Origin: Amycolatopsis thailandensis | Lineage (GTDB): Bacteria; Actinomycetota; Actinomycetes; Mycobacteriales; Pseudonocardiaceae | Direction: 5' to 3' | Assembly (NCBI RefSeq): GCF_002234405.1 | Contig: NZ_NMQT01000061.1 | Span: 1 to 59,318, forward strand | DNA length: 59,318 nt | In this document: in pieces, positions 16,623 through 24,787 of the stretch | How positions within the stretch are numbered: position 1 is the stretch's first letter | Layout: each line of letters begins with the position of its first letter | The notes under the pieces: generated by a model | The model's database searches: none | The model's input: the letters and a program-made list of their open reading frames with translations, nothing else | Told to the model about the DNA's origin: nothing | Translations under genes and position numbers: made by a program

Positions 16623-17561
16623 CTACTGGGCGGCGGCGACCACTTCGGCGGCTTCGGCTTCGAGACCGGTGTGGTACTCGACCGAATCGCCGGTGATCTG
16701 CATGAAGGCCTGCTCCAAGGAGCCGGTCTGCGGGCTGAGCTCGTGCAGCACGATCTGGTTGGCCGCGGCGATCTCGCCGATCTTCGCACTGTCCAAACCG
16801 GACACGATGATCGCGCGGTCCTCGTCGGTGACCTGGGCGCTCGCCTGCGTCAGCGCGGTGCGCAGCGCGGGCAGTTGCGGCGACCGGACCTTGACCGTGT
16901 TTTCGGCGGCCCGCGCCACGAAGTCCTCGGTGGAGGACTGGGAGATCAGCTGTCCCTTGCCGATCACGACCAGCTGGCTCGCGGTCAGCGCCATCTCCGA
17001 GAGGAGGTGCGAGGAGACGAACACCGTGCGGCCCTCGTCGGCCAGCCGGTGCATGAACTTCCGGATCCAGAGGATGCCCTCGGGGTCGAGGCCGTTGACC
17101 GGCTCGTCGAAGAGGAGGACCTCCGGGTCACCCAGCAGCGCGGCCGCGATCCCCAGCCGCTGCGACATGCCGAGCGAGAACCCGCCGGCGCGCTTTCCGG
17201 CGACGCTGGTGAGCCCGACGACGTCGAGCACCTCGTCGACCCGGCCCGCCGGGATCTTGTTGGACTTCGCCATCCACTGCAAGTGCGCCCGCGCCGACCG
17301 GTTGGGGTGTACCCACTTGGCGTCCAGCAGCGCGCCGACCGTCCGCAGCGGCTGCTTCAGCTCGCGGTACTGCTTGCCACCGATGCGAACCTGACCCGAG
17401 GTCGGATTGTCCAGGCCGAGGATCATCCGCATGGTCGTCGACTTTCCCGCCCCGTTGGGGCCGAGGAAACCGGTGACCTTCCCGCTCGCGACGGAGAAGG
17501 AAAGGTTGTTCACCGCCAGTGTCTTGCCGTACCGCTTGGTGAGGCCCGCTGCCTCGATCAT
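16623..17561 (-). CDS. ABC transporter ATPase (copy 2)
   Basis: 312 residues from ATG at 17561, where MIEAAGLTKRYGK matches the copy 1 start (MIEATGLTKRYGD) and GGGGAG lies just upstream. Walker A is GPNGAGKST, the signature is FSLGMSQRLG, Walker B is VLLFDEPVNGLD. In-frame extension upstream to 17876 would run across the promoter region of the divergent TetR gene and is rejected. It is first in the four-gene ABC stretch. Confidence 0.93.
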   Translation of the reverse strand: MIEAAGLTKRYGKTLAVNNLSFSVASGKVTGFLGPNGAGKSTTMRMILGLDNPTSGQVRIGGKQYRELKQPLRTVGALLDAKWVHPNRSARAHLQWMAKSNKIPAGRVDEVLDVVGLTSVAGKRAGGFSLGMSQRLGIAAALLGDPEVLLFDEPVNGLDPEGILWIRKFMHRLADEGRTVFVSSHLLSEMALTASQLVVIGKGQLISQSSTEDFVARAAENTVKVRSPQLPALRTALTQASAQVTDEDRAIIVSGLDSAKIGEIAAANQIVLHELSPQTGSLEQAFMQITGDSVEYHTGLEAEAAEVVAAAQ

Positions 17562-17729
17562 GTCTGCTCCCCTCGGCGACTGCGAGAACAATCGTCGTCC
17601 ATGTGGGTGGCCGAGCGCGTCATCCTGAGGTGCCAACCTGGTACCCGACCTGAGAAGTAGCTTGCCGTCTCCGGACGGCGTACGCGATCGGTGACACCCC
17701 TGAGAGTGACCCTGAATCGCCAGGGTTAA

Positions 17730-17743
17730 TGAACCATGGTTCA
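17730..17743. promoter_or_regulatory. TetR-type operator palindrome
   Basis: TGAACCATGGTTCA is a perfect 14-bp palindrome, 8 bases before the TetR start at 17752 and inside the intergenic region shared with the divergent ABC operon. It is a likely autoregulatory site. Confidence 0.6.
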
Positions 17744-17751
17744 CTAATGGC

Positions 17752-18330
17752 ATGGCGAGACCCCGTTCCATCACCGACGAACGACTGCTGGAAGCGGCGG
17801 GGACCGTGATCGGCAAGGTCGGCCCGGGTTTCACGCTGGCCCAGGTGGCGGCGGAGGCCGGGGTCGCGGTCGGCACGGTCGCTCAGCGGTTCGGCTCGAA
17901 AAACGGCCTCTTGCAGGCGTTGAGCCGGTTGAACACGCGATCCGTCGTAGGGCTGATGCGGGACTGTGGCGAGCTGGCCGACCCCGTGGAGGCCCTGCGC
18001 GCGGCGGTCATCGTGATCTACGAGGGCTTGGGGACGGCGGAGACCGCGGCGAACCACCTCGGGCAGTTGGGAGTGGACATCGGCGATCCGGACCTCCGCG
18101 CCCTGCTGGGTGACCATTTCACCGCCGTGGAAGCGGAACTGCGGCGGCTGACGCGGGCCGCGGCGCGTGACCTGCCGGGCGCGCCGGGGGTCGTCCGTGC
18201 GGCGCGAGTGCTGATGGGGGTGGCGAACGGGGCCGCGCTGGATTGGTCGATCCGGCCGAAGGGCCGGATCGTCGACCGAATGGGGCAAGACGTGGACGCG
18301 GTACTGACCGCGTGGAAAGGAGCGTCCTGA
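17752..18330 (+). CDS. TetR-family transcriptional regulator
   Basis: 192 residues. The N-terminal HTH reads RPRSITDERLLEAAGTV then FTLAQVAAEAGVAVGTVAQRFGSKNGLL, a typical TetR DNA-binding domain. The C-terminal ligand domain is unspecific. The stop is directly followed by the ATG of the SDR at 18331, so the two form an operon. A perfect palindrome lies just upstream. It may also act on the divergent ABC transporters. Confidence 0.92.
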   Translation: MARPRSITDERLLEAAGTVIGKVGPGFTLAQVAAEAGVAVGTVAQRFGSKNGLLQALSRLNTRSVVGLMRDCGELADPVEALRAAVIVIYEGLGTAETAANHLGQLGVDIGDPDLRALLGDHFTAVEAELRRLTRAAARDLPGAPGVVRAARVLMGVANGAALDWSIRPKGRIVDRMGQDVDAVLTAWKGAS

Positions 18331-19242
18331 ATGGACCGGAAAGTGGCCGTCGTCACGGGGGCGACGCGAGGATGTGGCCGGGCGATCGCGGTGGAGCTGG
18401 GCAGGCTCGGCTGGACGGTGTTCGTCACCGGCCGCACGACGAGGGATCAGCAGTCGCCGATGAAGCGGTCGGAGACGATCGAGGACACCGCGGAGCTCGT
18501 CGACGCGGCGGGTGGCTGGGGGATCCCCGTCCGCACCGACTTCACCGAAGTGTCCGATGTGGACGCGCTGAAGGCGCGGATCGAGTCCGAAGTGGACGGC
18601 CGGATCGACGTCCTGATCGACGACGTCTGGGGTGGCGACCCGCTCGCGGACTTCGACGGGGCGTACTGGAACTCCAGTCTCGACGACGCGCTCACGCTGG
18701 TGCACAACGCGATCGACACGCATCTGATCGCGTTGCACCGGCTGCTGCCGCTGGTCGTCCGGCAGGAGGGCGGACTCGTCATCGAGGTCACCGACGGCGA
18801 CCACGACGAGTACGTCGGCGCGGGAATCCCGTATTTCCTCGCGAAATGCGGGATCCGCGCGATCGGCAGGGCGCTCGGCGCCGAACTGAAGAAGTACGGC
18901 TGCGTCGGCATGACCGTCACGCCGGGTTTCCTGCGGTCGGAGGCGATGCTCGACTACTTCGGGGTCACCGAGGAGACCTGGCGTGACGCGGTGGGCAAGG
19001 CCGCCCCGGTCGACTTCGCCATCTCCGAGACCCCGGCGCTGCTCGGGCGGGGTGTCGCGAAGCTGGCGACCGATCCGGAAGTGTCGCGGTTCGCGGGCAA
19101 GACGCTGGCGTCGTGGACGCTGATGAACGAGTACGGCCTGACCGACGTCGACGGCTCGCGCCCGGACTTCGGCAAGTGGATGGCCGAAGTCCGGGAGACG
19201 GGCAAGGACACGGCGACGGCCGACCACTCGCTCTACCGCTGA
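18331..19242 (+). CDS. SDR-family oxidoreductase, atypical active site
   Basis: 303 residues. The cofactor motif is TGATRGCG and the Tyr-Lys pair is in PYFLAK. The place where the catalytic Ser is expected reads VIEVTDGDHDEY, so Thr/Asp stands in for Ser. A long insertion (RTTRDQQSPMKRSETIEDT) follows the second strand, as in the DHRS1-like SDR branch. The C-terminus extends 50 residues beyond a core SDR. It is coupled to the TetR gene, suggesting substrate-inducible expression. Confidence 0.88.
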   Translation: MDRKVAVVTGATRGCGRAIAVELGRLGWTVFVTGRTTRDQQSPMKRSETIEDTAELVDAAGGWGIPVRTDFTEVSDVDALKARIESEVDGRIDVLIDDVWGGDPLADFDGAYWNSSLDDALTLVHNAIDTHLIALHRLLPLVVRQEGGLVIEVTDGDHDEYVGAGIPYFLAKCGIRAIGRALGAELKKYGCVGMTVTPGFLRSEAMLDYFGVTEETWRDAVGKAAPVDFAISETPALLGRGVAKLATDPEVSRFAGKTLASWTLMNEYGLTDVDGSRPDFGKWMAEVRETGKDTATADHSLYR

Positions 19243-19270
19243 GCCCCGGCGGGAAGACCTGGGCTGGGTG

Positions 19271-19318
19271 GGTCGTGAGTGGTAAGTGTCGTTCTAACGA
19301 CACTTACCACTCACGACC
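19271..19318. terminator. Perfect hairpin of the TCGTGAGTGG family
   Basis: A 23-bp perfect stem (19271-19293 with 19296-19318) has only a 2-base loop. It lies between convergent SDR and VOC genes. Outer arm GGTCGTGAGTGG is shared with the element at 34266-34672 and, nearly, with the hairpin at 19863. Confidence 0.8.
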
Positions 19319-19368
19319 ACCTGTACCGACGCGCTTCCGCACCGCCACTTCTTCCGCCACCGTCACCG

Positions 19369-19782
19369 CTACTTCTTCCCGGCCAGCACGTCCAGATAGT
19401 GCTGGTTGAACATGACACCGAGGACGTTGCCGAAGGGGTCGACGACGGCCGCGGTCACGAAGCCCGGACCGCGCTCGATGATCGGCTCGTACTCCTTCGC
19501 GCCCTTCTCGAGCAGCTTCGCGAAGGCGTCCTCGACGTCGTCGACGGCCCAGTTCGCGATGGCTCCGCCAGGACCGGGCTGGGCCGTCGACGGCCGGTAG
19601 TCGCCGCGGACCAGGCCGAACTCGTGCTGGTAGTCGCCGATCCGGAACTCGGCGTACGCCGGCTTCCCGTCATGGCCGTCGCGCACGAAGTACGGCTCGA
19701 TCCCGAACAGATCCGAGTACCACTCGATCGCGGCGGCCATGTCGTCGGCGTAGAACGTGGTGGTGGTGAGACCTCGCAGCAT
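19369..19782 (-). CDS. VOC-superfamily (glyoxalase/dioxygenase fold) protein
   Basis: 137 residues. It has the paired beta-alpha-beta-beta-beta pattern: TTFYADDMAAAIEWYSDLFG, then AYAEFRIGDYQHEFGLV, and a C-terminal AAVVDPFGNVLGVMFNQ. His and Glu-type metal ligands can be placed at QHEF and elsewhere, but activity is not deducible. ATG at 19782 is chosen because GGAGGAGAAGGA lies directly upstream; the codons further upstream read through this Shine-Dalgarno. Single gene. Confidence 0.88.
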   Translation of the reverse strand: MLRGLTTTTFYADDMAAAIEWYSDLFGIEPYFVRDGHDGKPAYAEFRIGDYQHEFGLVRGDYRPSTAQPGPGGAIANWAVDDVEDAFAKLLEKGAKEYEPIIERGPGFVTAAVVDPFGNVLGVMFNQHYLDVLAGKK

Positions 19783-19862
19783 TTCCTTCTCCTCCGGTAG
19801 TGGCACTGAGAAGAAGGATCCGCCGTAAAGTGCTCACCGAATGACCACTTTTCCGGACGGGT

Positions 19863-19908
19863 CTCGTGAGTGGCAAGGACGGTTAGAACCGTCCTTGCCA
19901 CTCACGAG
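19863..19908. terminator. Perfect hairpin of the TCGTGAGTGG family
   Basis: A 22-bp perfect stem (19863-19884 with 19887-19908), loop AG. It lies two bases after the stop of the response regulator gene (minus strand), so it is probably its terminator. Confidence 0.8.
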
Positions 19909-19910
19909 GC

Positions 19911-20567
19911 TCAGGTGACCCCGGGACGCGCCAGCCCGGTCTCGTAGGCGAGCACCACGGCCTGCACCCGATCACGCAGGTCCAGCTTGGACAGGATCCG
20001 CCCGACGTGCGTCTTCACCGTCGCCTCGGACAGGAACAGCGTCTCGGCGATCTCCAGGTTCGAGAGGCCCTTCGCGATCAGCACGAGCACCTCCCGTTCC
20101 CGCTCGGTGAGGACGTCGAGCTCGGCCGCGTCCCGCATCGGCTTCCCGCCGCCGCCGACGAACCGGTCGAGCAGCCGCCTGGTCACCGAAGGCGAGACAA
20201 CGGCGTCGCCCGAAGCGACCGCCCGCAGCGCCGACACCAGGTGATCGGGCTGGGTGTCCTTCAGCAGGAACCCGCTCGCCCCGCCCTGCAACGCCGAATA
20301 GACGTACTCGTCCAGGTCGAACGTCGTCATCACGAGCACCCGTGCCGTCCCGGCCTCGACGATCCGCTTCGTCGCCTCGACCCCGTCCAGCACCGGCATC
20401 CGGACGTCCATCAGCACGACGTCGGGCCGCAGTTCCTCGGCGAGCTTGATGGCCTGCGCGCCGTCACCCGCCTCGCCGACGACATCGATGTCCGCCTGCG
20501 CGCCCAGGACCATCCGGAACCCGACGCGCATCAATTCCTGGTCGTCGACGACCACCACCCGTATCAC
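19911..20567 (-). CDS. NarL/LuxR-family response regulator
   Basis: 218 residues. Acidic pair in VVDDQE, phosphoacceptor D54 in LMDVRMPV, Lys in GFLLKDTQ, and a LuxR HTH with LTEREREVLVLIAKGLSN and LSEATVKTHVGRIL. The GTG start overlaps the kinase stop (GTGA). A second, independent two-component pair from the one at 6660-9079. Confidence 0.95.
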   Translation of the reverse strand: MIRVVVVDDQELMRVGFRMVLGAQADIDVVGEAGDGAQAIKLAEELRPDVVLMDVRMPVLDGVEATKRIVEAGTARVLVMTTFDLDEYVYSALQGGASGFLLKDTQPDHLVSALRAVASGDAVVSPSVTRRLLDRFVGGGGKPMRDAAELDVLTEREREVLVLIAKGLSNLEIAETLFLSEATVKTHVGRILSKLDLRDRVQAVVLAYETGLARPGVT

Positions 20568-21787
20568 GTCGCCAACCTAACCGGGAGCCTCGCGTGCACC
20601 TGCCACCCTCCACCGGGAGCGGGCCCGACCTCCAGCGTGCCGCCGAAGACGTTCGCCCGTTCCCTCATTCCGATCAATCCGTTCCCGCCTGGAACGGACA
20701 GCTTCCTCGGCGGCGCCGCCTGCGACGCCGTCTTCGTGGCGGCGGGCACCAGCTGTTTCGCGCGGCCGGCGCCGTCGTCGGTGACCCGGACGTCGATCAC
20801 GTCCTTCTCCCGGCGCACCAGCACCTCCGCCTGCGCGCCCTGCCCGGCGTGTTTCAGCGTGTTCGTCAGCGACTCCTGCACGATCCGGTACACGCCGAGC
20901 GAGACACCGGCGGGCAGCCCCTCCAGCGCGTCCGACCCGATCGCCAAGGTCACCGGGACACCCGCCTGGCGGATCCGGTCCGCGAGGTCAGTCAGCGCGC
21001 TGGCGTCCGGCTGCGGCACGCGCGGCTCGTCGTCGCCGTCGCTGCGGAGCACGTCCAGCAGCCGCCGCAGCTCGGCGAGCGCGCCGCGGCCGGTCTCCGA
21101 AATCGTCTGCAAGGCCCGTTTCGCCATCTCGGGATTCCCGTCGACCGCGTAGGACGCGCCGTCGGCCTGCACGACCATCACGCTCACCGCGTGCGCGACG
21201 ACGTCGTGCAGCTCACGGGCGATCCGTCCGCGTTCCTCACCGACGGCGATCCTGGTCGCCTGGTCCCGTTCCGTCTCAAGTAGATGCAACCTGGCTTCCA
21301 CCTCCTCGTGATAGGCGCGCCTCGCTCCCGCGAACTCGCCGAGCGTCCAGCACAGCGCGGCGGAGAAGACGCCGATGATCACCAGCACCCACATGTCCTC
21401 CGGCGGGTCGATCCACATCTGGACCCCGGAGACGACGAAGGTCGCCAGCAGATAGAACAGCCCCTGCTTGCGTCCCACGTAGACGAGCACCGAGTAGATG
21501 CTGATCATCAACGCGAACGCGCTGGCCGCCCCCAGCTCCAGCGCCCCGTGCGGGATCCCGATCAGCAGCAGCAGGTACGCCGACCACAGCGGTGCCTTCC
21601 GCCGGAAGACCAGCGGGGCGACCATCGCGATGTCCAGCGGAAGGACCACGTACCAGGGCGGCATCGGGACTTCCGGCGTCTCGACCGCCGCCACGTAGAA
21701 CAGCAGGTCGGTCAGCAACAGGACGACGGCGATGAGACTGTCCCCCGCCATGGGGTGGGCACGCATCCAGAGGCTCAACCGTCGCAC
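20564..21787 (-). CDS. Two-component sensor histidine kinase
   Basis: 407 residues. Four to five N-terminal membrane segments (residues 15-150) lead to a coiled dimerisation helix. The HisKA_3 motif is RELHDVVAHAVS with H194. The HATPase_c has LGVYRIVQESLTNTLKHA, DDGAG and NGLIGMRERA. This is the DesK/NarX-like HisKA_3 group. GTG start with TAGTGT 6 bases upstream and no Shine-Dalgarno. There is no transporter next to this pair, so its target is unknown. Confidence 0.93.
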   Translation of the reverse strand: MRRLSLWMRAHPMAGDSLIAVVLLLTDLLFYVAAVETPEVPMPPWYVVLPLDIAMVAPLVFRRKAPLWSAYLLLLIGIPHGALELGAASAFALMISIYSVLVYVGRKQGLFYLLATFVVSGVQMWIDPPEDMWVLVIIGVFSAALCWTLGEFAGARRAYHEEVEARLHLLETERDQATRIAVGEERGRIARELHDVVAHAVSVMVVQADGASYAVDGNPEMAKRALQTISETGRGALAELRRLLDVLRSDGDDEPRVPQPDASALTDLADRIRQAGVPVTLAIGSDALEGLPAGVSLGVYRIVQESLTNTLKHAGQGAQAEVLVRREKDVIDVRVTDDGAGRAKQLVPAATKTASQAAPPRKLSVPGGNGLIGMRERANVFGGTLEVGPAPGGGWQVHARLPVRLAT

Positions 21788-21793
21788 CTGGTA

Positions 21794-21799
21794 ACACTA
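21794..21799 (-). promoter_or_regulatory. -10 element, leaderless promoter (second kinase-regulator operon)
   Basis: Minus-strand TAGTGT, 6-base spacer, GTG at 21787. Confidence 0.45.
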
Positions 21800-21916
21800 T
21801 GTCGGCCCGGGACGTCCCCGCGTCGGTCGCCGGTACCACCTTCGGTGCGACCCGAGGATGAGCGGCATGGCACGATTCGGGTCGGCTTGCTCGACGACTG
21901 GGAGGGTGTGGGCGCC

Positions 21917-23488
21917 GTGACCTCAGCGACGGAGCAGGGCCGTCTCGCCGGCCCGCTGTCGATGTCGGTGGCGAACCTCTGCCACCGCCTCCAGCCCCAG
22001 GTGTCCGCGCGCACCGCGGCCGGCTTCGCCGAAGTGCTGCGCAGGCTGGGCGGCCCGCTTCAGGTCGCCGTCGCCGGCCGGATCAAATCGGGTAAGTCCA
22101 CGCTGGTCAACGCGCTGATCGGGCGCCGGGTCGCACCGACCGACGTCGGCGAGTGCACCCGGCTGGTGACCCGGTTCCAGTACGGCACGGTCGACCGCGT
22201 CGAGATCGTCTTCAACGACGGCCGCAAGCAGGTGCTGCCCTTCGCCGCCGACGGGATGATCCCGGCCGAGCTGGGCATCGACATCGACAAGGTCTCGCAT
22301 ATCGAGGCGTACCTCACGAACGCGGTCCTCCAGGGCATGACCGTCATCGACACCCCGGGTCTCGGGTCGCTCGACGCCGCTTCGGTGTCGCGGACCGAGC
22401 AGCTGCTGGGCGCGGCGAAGCACCGCAAGCCCGATGACGGCGACGAGGACGACGAAGAGGGCTCGGACGAGCTGGACGACACTTCGCGCAACGCCGTCGC
22501 GGGCGCCGAGGCCGTGCTCTACGTGGTCACGCAGGGTGTGCGCGCCGACGACCAGCAGGCGCTGGCCGCGTTCACCGCCGCCACCGCGAGCCGCGAGGCG
22601 GGCCCGGTCAACGCGATCGCCGTCCTCAACAAGGCGGACACCATCGCGCCCGAGTCGGTCGAAGGCTCGGGCGGCGACGTGTGGAAGGCCGCGACGCTGT
22701 TGTCGGAGAAGCAGGCCGCGACGCTGAAGCCCCGCATCGCGGACGTGCTGCCGGTGATCGGGCTGATCGCGGAATCGGCCGAGTCCGGCGGATTCACCTC
22801 AGGCGACGCCGAGGCGCTGCGGCAGCTGGCCGAGATGGACGACGACATCCTCGAAACCATGCTGATCTCGGCGGACATCTTCACCAGCTGGGAATGCGAC
22901 GTCGCGTCGGGCACACGGCTGCGGCTGCTGGAGAAGCTGGACCTGTTCGGCGTCCGGTACGCCGTCGAAGCGATCCGCAAGGAACCGGAGATCACCGCGG
23001 GGTCGCTGCGGCGGAAACTGCTCGACGCCTCCGGGCTCGAAGCCGTCCGGCAGCGGCTGAGCATCGTCTTCGCCGCCCGCGCCGACGGCATCAAGGCGGC
23101 CGCCGCGCTCGCTTCGGTGACCGCGCTTGCCCACGCGTCGGGCGACCCGGCCGAACGGCAGCGCGTCCACGACGCGATCGAGGTCCTGCTCGCCAAGCCC
23201 GAGGCACACCAGCTCCGGCTGCTCGAAGCGCTCACGCTGGTTGCGTCCGGCGCCGTCGACATGCCCGAGGACCTGTCCGAGGAGGTCCTGCGGGTCGGCA
23301 GCAACGCCGACATCGGCGCCCAGCTCGGCAAGCCGGGCGCTCCCCGGGCCGACCTCGCCGCCCATGCGCTGGAACGCGCAGGCTGGTGGCGCTCCTTCGC
23401 GTCCTTCGGTGCGACGCCCGCCCAGAGCCGCGTCGCGCACGTCGTGCACCGGGCGTACTTCCTCATCTGGCAGCAGATCCGCGACTGA
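21917..23488 (+). CDS. Dynamin-like GTPase (IniC/DynB-like)
   Basis: 523 residues. G1 is GRIKSGKS (54-61), G3 is DTPGLG (145-150) and G4 is NKAD (238-241). A very acidic insert (residues 172-189, mostly D and E) lies between G3 and G4. The C-terminal half is helical with amphipathic segments and no clear transmembrane helix. It resembles actinobacterial dynamin-like proteins such as mycobacterial IniC and Streptomyces DynB, which act on the cell membrane. GTG at 21917 is chosen from the GGAGG at 21901-21905; a GTG at 21908 is too close. A second GTPase lies 1.8 kb downstream. Confidence 0.85.
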   Translation: MTSATEQGRLAGPLSMSVANLCHRLQPQVSARTAAGFAEVLRRLGGPLQVAVAGRIKSGKSTLVNALIGRRVAPTDVGECTRLVTRFQYGTVDRVEIVFNDGRKQVLPFAADGMIPAELGIDIDKVSHIEAYLTNAVLQGMTVIDTPGLGSLDAASVSRTEQLLGAAKHRKPDDGDEDDEEGSDELDDTSRNAVAGAEAVLYVVTQGVRADDQQALAAFTAATASREAGPVNAIAVLNKADTIAPESVEGSGGDVWKAATLLSEKQAATLKPRIADVLPVIGLIAESAESGGFTSGDAEALRQLAEMDDDILETMLISADIFTSWECDVASGTRLRLLEKLDLFGVRYAVEAIRKEPEITAGSLRRKLLDASGLEAVRQRLSIVFAARADGIKAAAALASVTALAHASGDPAERQRVHDAIEVLLAKPEAHQLRLLEALTLVASGAVDMPEDLSEEVLRVGSNADIGAQLGKPGAPRADLAAHALERAGWWRSFASFGATPAQSRVAHVVHRAYFLIWQQIRD

Positions 23489-23496
23489 CCCCCTCC

Positions 23497-23561
23497 CGCG
23501 TTTCGTCCTCTGGATGCGGTAGTTCGCGTTGCCAACTACCGCATCCAGAGGACGAAACGCG
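23497..23561. terminator. 28-bp perfect hairpin
   Basis: 23497-23524 pairs perfectly with 23534-23561 around a 9-base loop. It follows the GTPase stop at 23488 and is probably its terminator. The stem is less GC-rich than the flanking genes. Confidence 0.8.
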
Positions 23562-23587
23562 CCCTAATCAGGCCCCTGGATTGATAA

Positions 23588-23601
23588 ACCGAGCGCTCGG
23601 T
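23588..23601. promoter_or_regulatory. TetR-type operator upstream of the YqeB-like gene
   Basis: ACCGAGCGCTCGGT is a perfect 14-bp palindrome. It directly precedes a TAATAAT -10-like element (23603-23609), itself 7 bases from the ATG at 23617. It is the likely site of the TetR encoded in the same operon. Confidence 0.65.
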
Positions 23602-23616
23602 CTAATAATGGGCACC

Positions 23617-24096
23617 ATGGAAACGATCGTCGACGAGCCCCAGTGGCTGCGCACGGCCTCCTGGCTCGGCTGCCCGCTGCTGGGCGCCGCCCTCGGCTGG
23701 TTCCTCCAGTCGATCTCGGGCTGGGTGGCCTCGCTGAGCTGGGTCCCGTTCAAGGGCCCGTTCCAGCTCGTCTCGGACATGCCCAGCCCCTGGGGCCTGG
23801 TCACCGGACTCGGCGTGGGCGTGGCCCTCGGCCTGGCGTTCGCCGCGGTCTGGGCGCACGAGCGGCTGATCGTCAAGGTGACGCCGACCCGCGTCACGCT
23901 GACCACCAAGGGCCGCAGCCGCGCTTACGAAGCCGAGCTCCAGGCGGTCTTCCTCGACGGCAAGGAGCTCGTCCTCATCGCCTCGGACGGCCGCGAACTG
24001 GCGCGGCAGAAGGGGGACGTCGACCGTGAAGCCGTCGCCAAGGCCTTCACCGAGCACGGCTACCCCTGGCACGCGGAACCGCCGGCGGTGAAATGA
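23617..24096 (+). CDS. Small membrane protein, YqeB-like
   Basis: 159 residues with two N-terminal transmembrane segments (WLGCPLLGAALGWFL and GLVTGLGVGVALGLAFAAV) and a C-terminal cytoplasmic beta-rich domain (VKVTPTRVTLTTKGRSRAY and VFLDGKELVLIASDGREL). The layout and motifs resemble the Bacillus YqeB family, whose function is unknown. Leaderless-type start. The stop overlaps the TetR start by four bases, so the pair is one operon, probably autorepressed. Confidence 0.75.
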   Translation: METIVDEPQWLRTASWLGCPLLGAALGWFLQSISGWVASLSWVPFKGPFQLVSDMPSPWGLVTGLGVGVALGLAFAAVWAHERLIVKVTPTRVTLTTKGRSRAYEAELQAVFLDGKELVLIASDGRELARQKGDVDREAVAKAFTEHGYPWHAEPPAVK

Positions 24097-24749
24097 GGAC
24101 GGTCGACCCGGCCAAGCACGAGGCGAAACGCCGCGCCATCCTCGACGCCGCCGCGTGGTGCTTCTCGGAGAAGGGCTTCGAGAAGACCACGACGGCGGAG
24201 ATCTGCCGTACCGCGGGGATCAGCACCGGCAGTCTGTTCCACTACTTCCCGAACAAGCGCGCGGTGTTCGTCGGCATCTTCGAGCAGGACGGCGACGAGA
24301 CGGCGGCCCTGATCGCGGCCGCTCACGAGCTCGAAGATCCATGGGAGGCGATCCTCCACGTCCTCTTCACCGTCTCCGAACAGCTCTTGAACCCGATGGC
24401 GGCGAGGCTCGTCCTGGAAGTCGCCGCCCAGTGCGCCCGCGACGCCGAGCTGGCCGAACTCGTCCAGGGCAACGACCGAGCCCTGCGTGACGCCCTGATC
24501 GGCCTCGTACGGCGGGCGGTGGACGCGGGCCGGATCGATCCCGGCCTCGACCCGAAGACGGCGGCCAGCTGGCTGGTCGCGCTGATCGACGCGCCGCTCT
24601 CCCGCGTGATTCTGGAGCCGGACCTCGACCCGGCCGCGGAACTGGCGGTGTTGAAGGTGCTTCTCATCAGATTCCTCCGCCCCGTTCTGCCGATTTCGCC
24701 CCCGGCGGGCGGCCGGGTGTCCGACACTGGTGAAATCTCCCCGGGCTGA
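24093..24749 (+). CDS. TetR-family transcriptional regulator
   Basis: 218 residues. HTH: KRRAILDAAAWCFSEKGFEK then TTAEICRTAGISTGSLFHYF and PNKRAVFV. The C-terminal domain is helical. It is coupled by ATGA overlap to the YqeB-like gene, and the palindrome at 23588 is its likely operator. It is followed after 38 bases by the GrpE-like gene, so read-through into the GTPase operon is possible. Confidence 0.92.
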   Translation: MRTVDPAKHEAKRRAILDAAAWCFSEKGFEKTTTAEICRTAGISTGSLFHYFPNKRAVFVGIFEQDGDETAALIAAAHELEDPWEAILHVLFTVSEQLLNPMAARLVLEVAAQCARDAELAELVQGNDRALRDALIGLVRRAVDAGRIDPGLDPKTAASWLVALIDAPLSRVILEPDLDPAAELAVLKVLLIRFLRPVLPISPPAGGRVSDTGEISPG

Positions 24750-24787
24750 TCGGTCGGCCCGGGACACCAGTAACGGGGGTCGATTCG

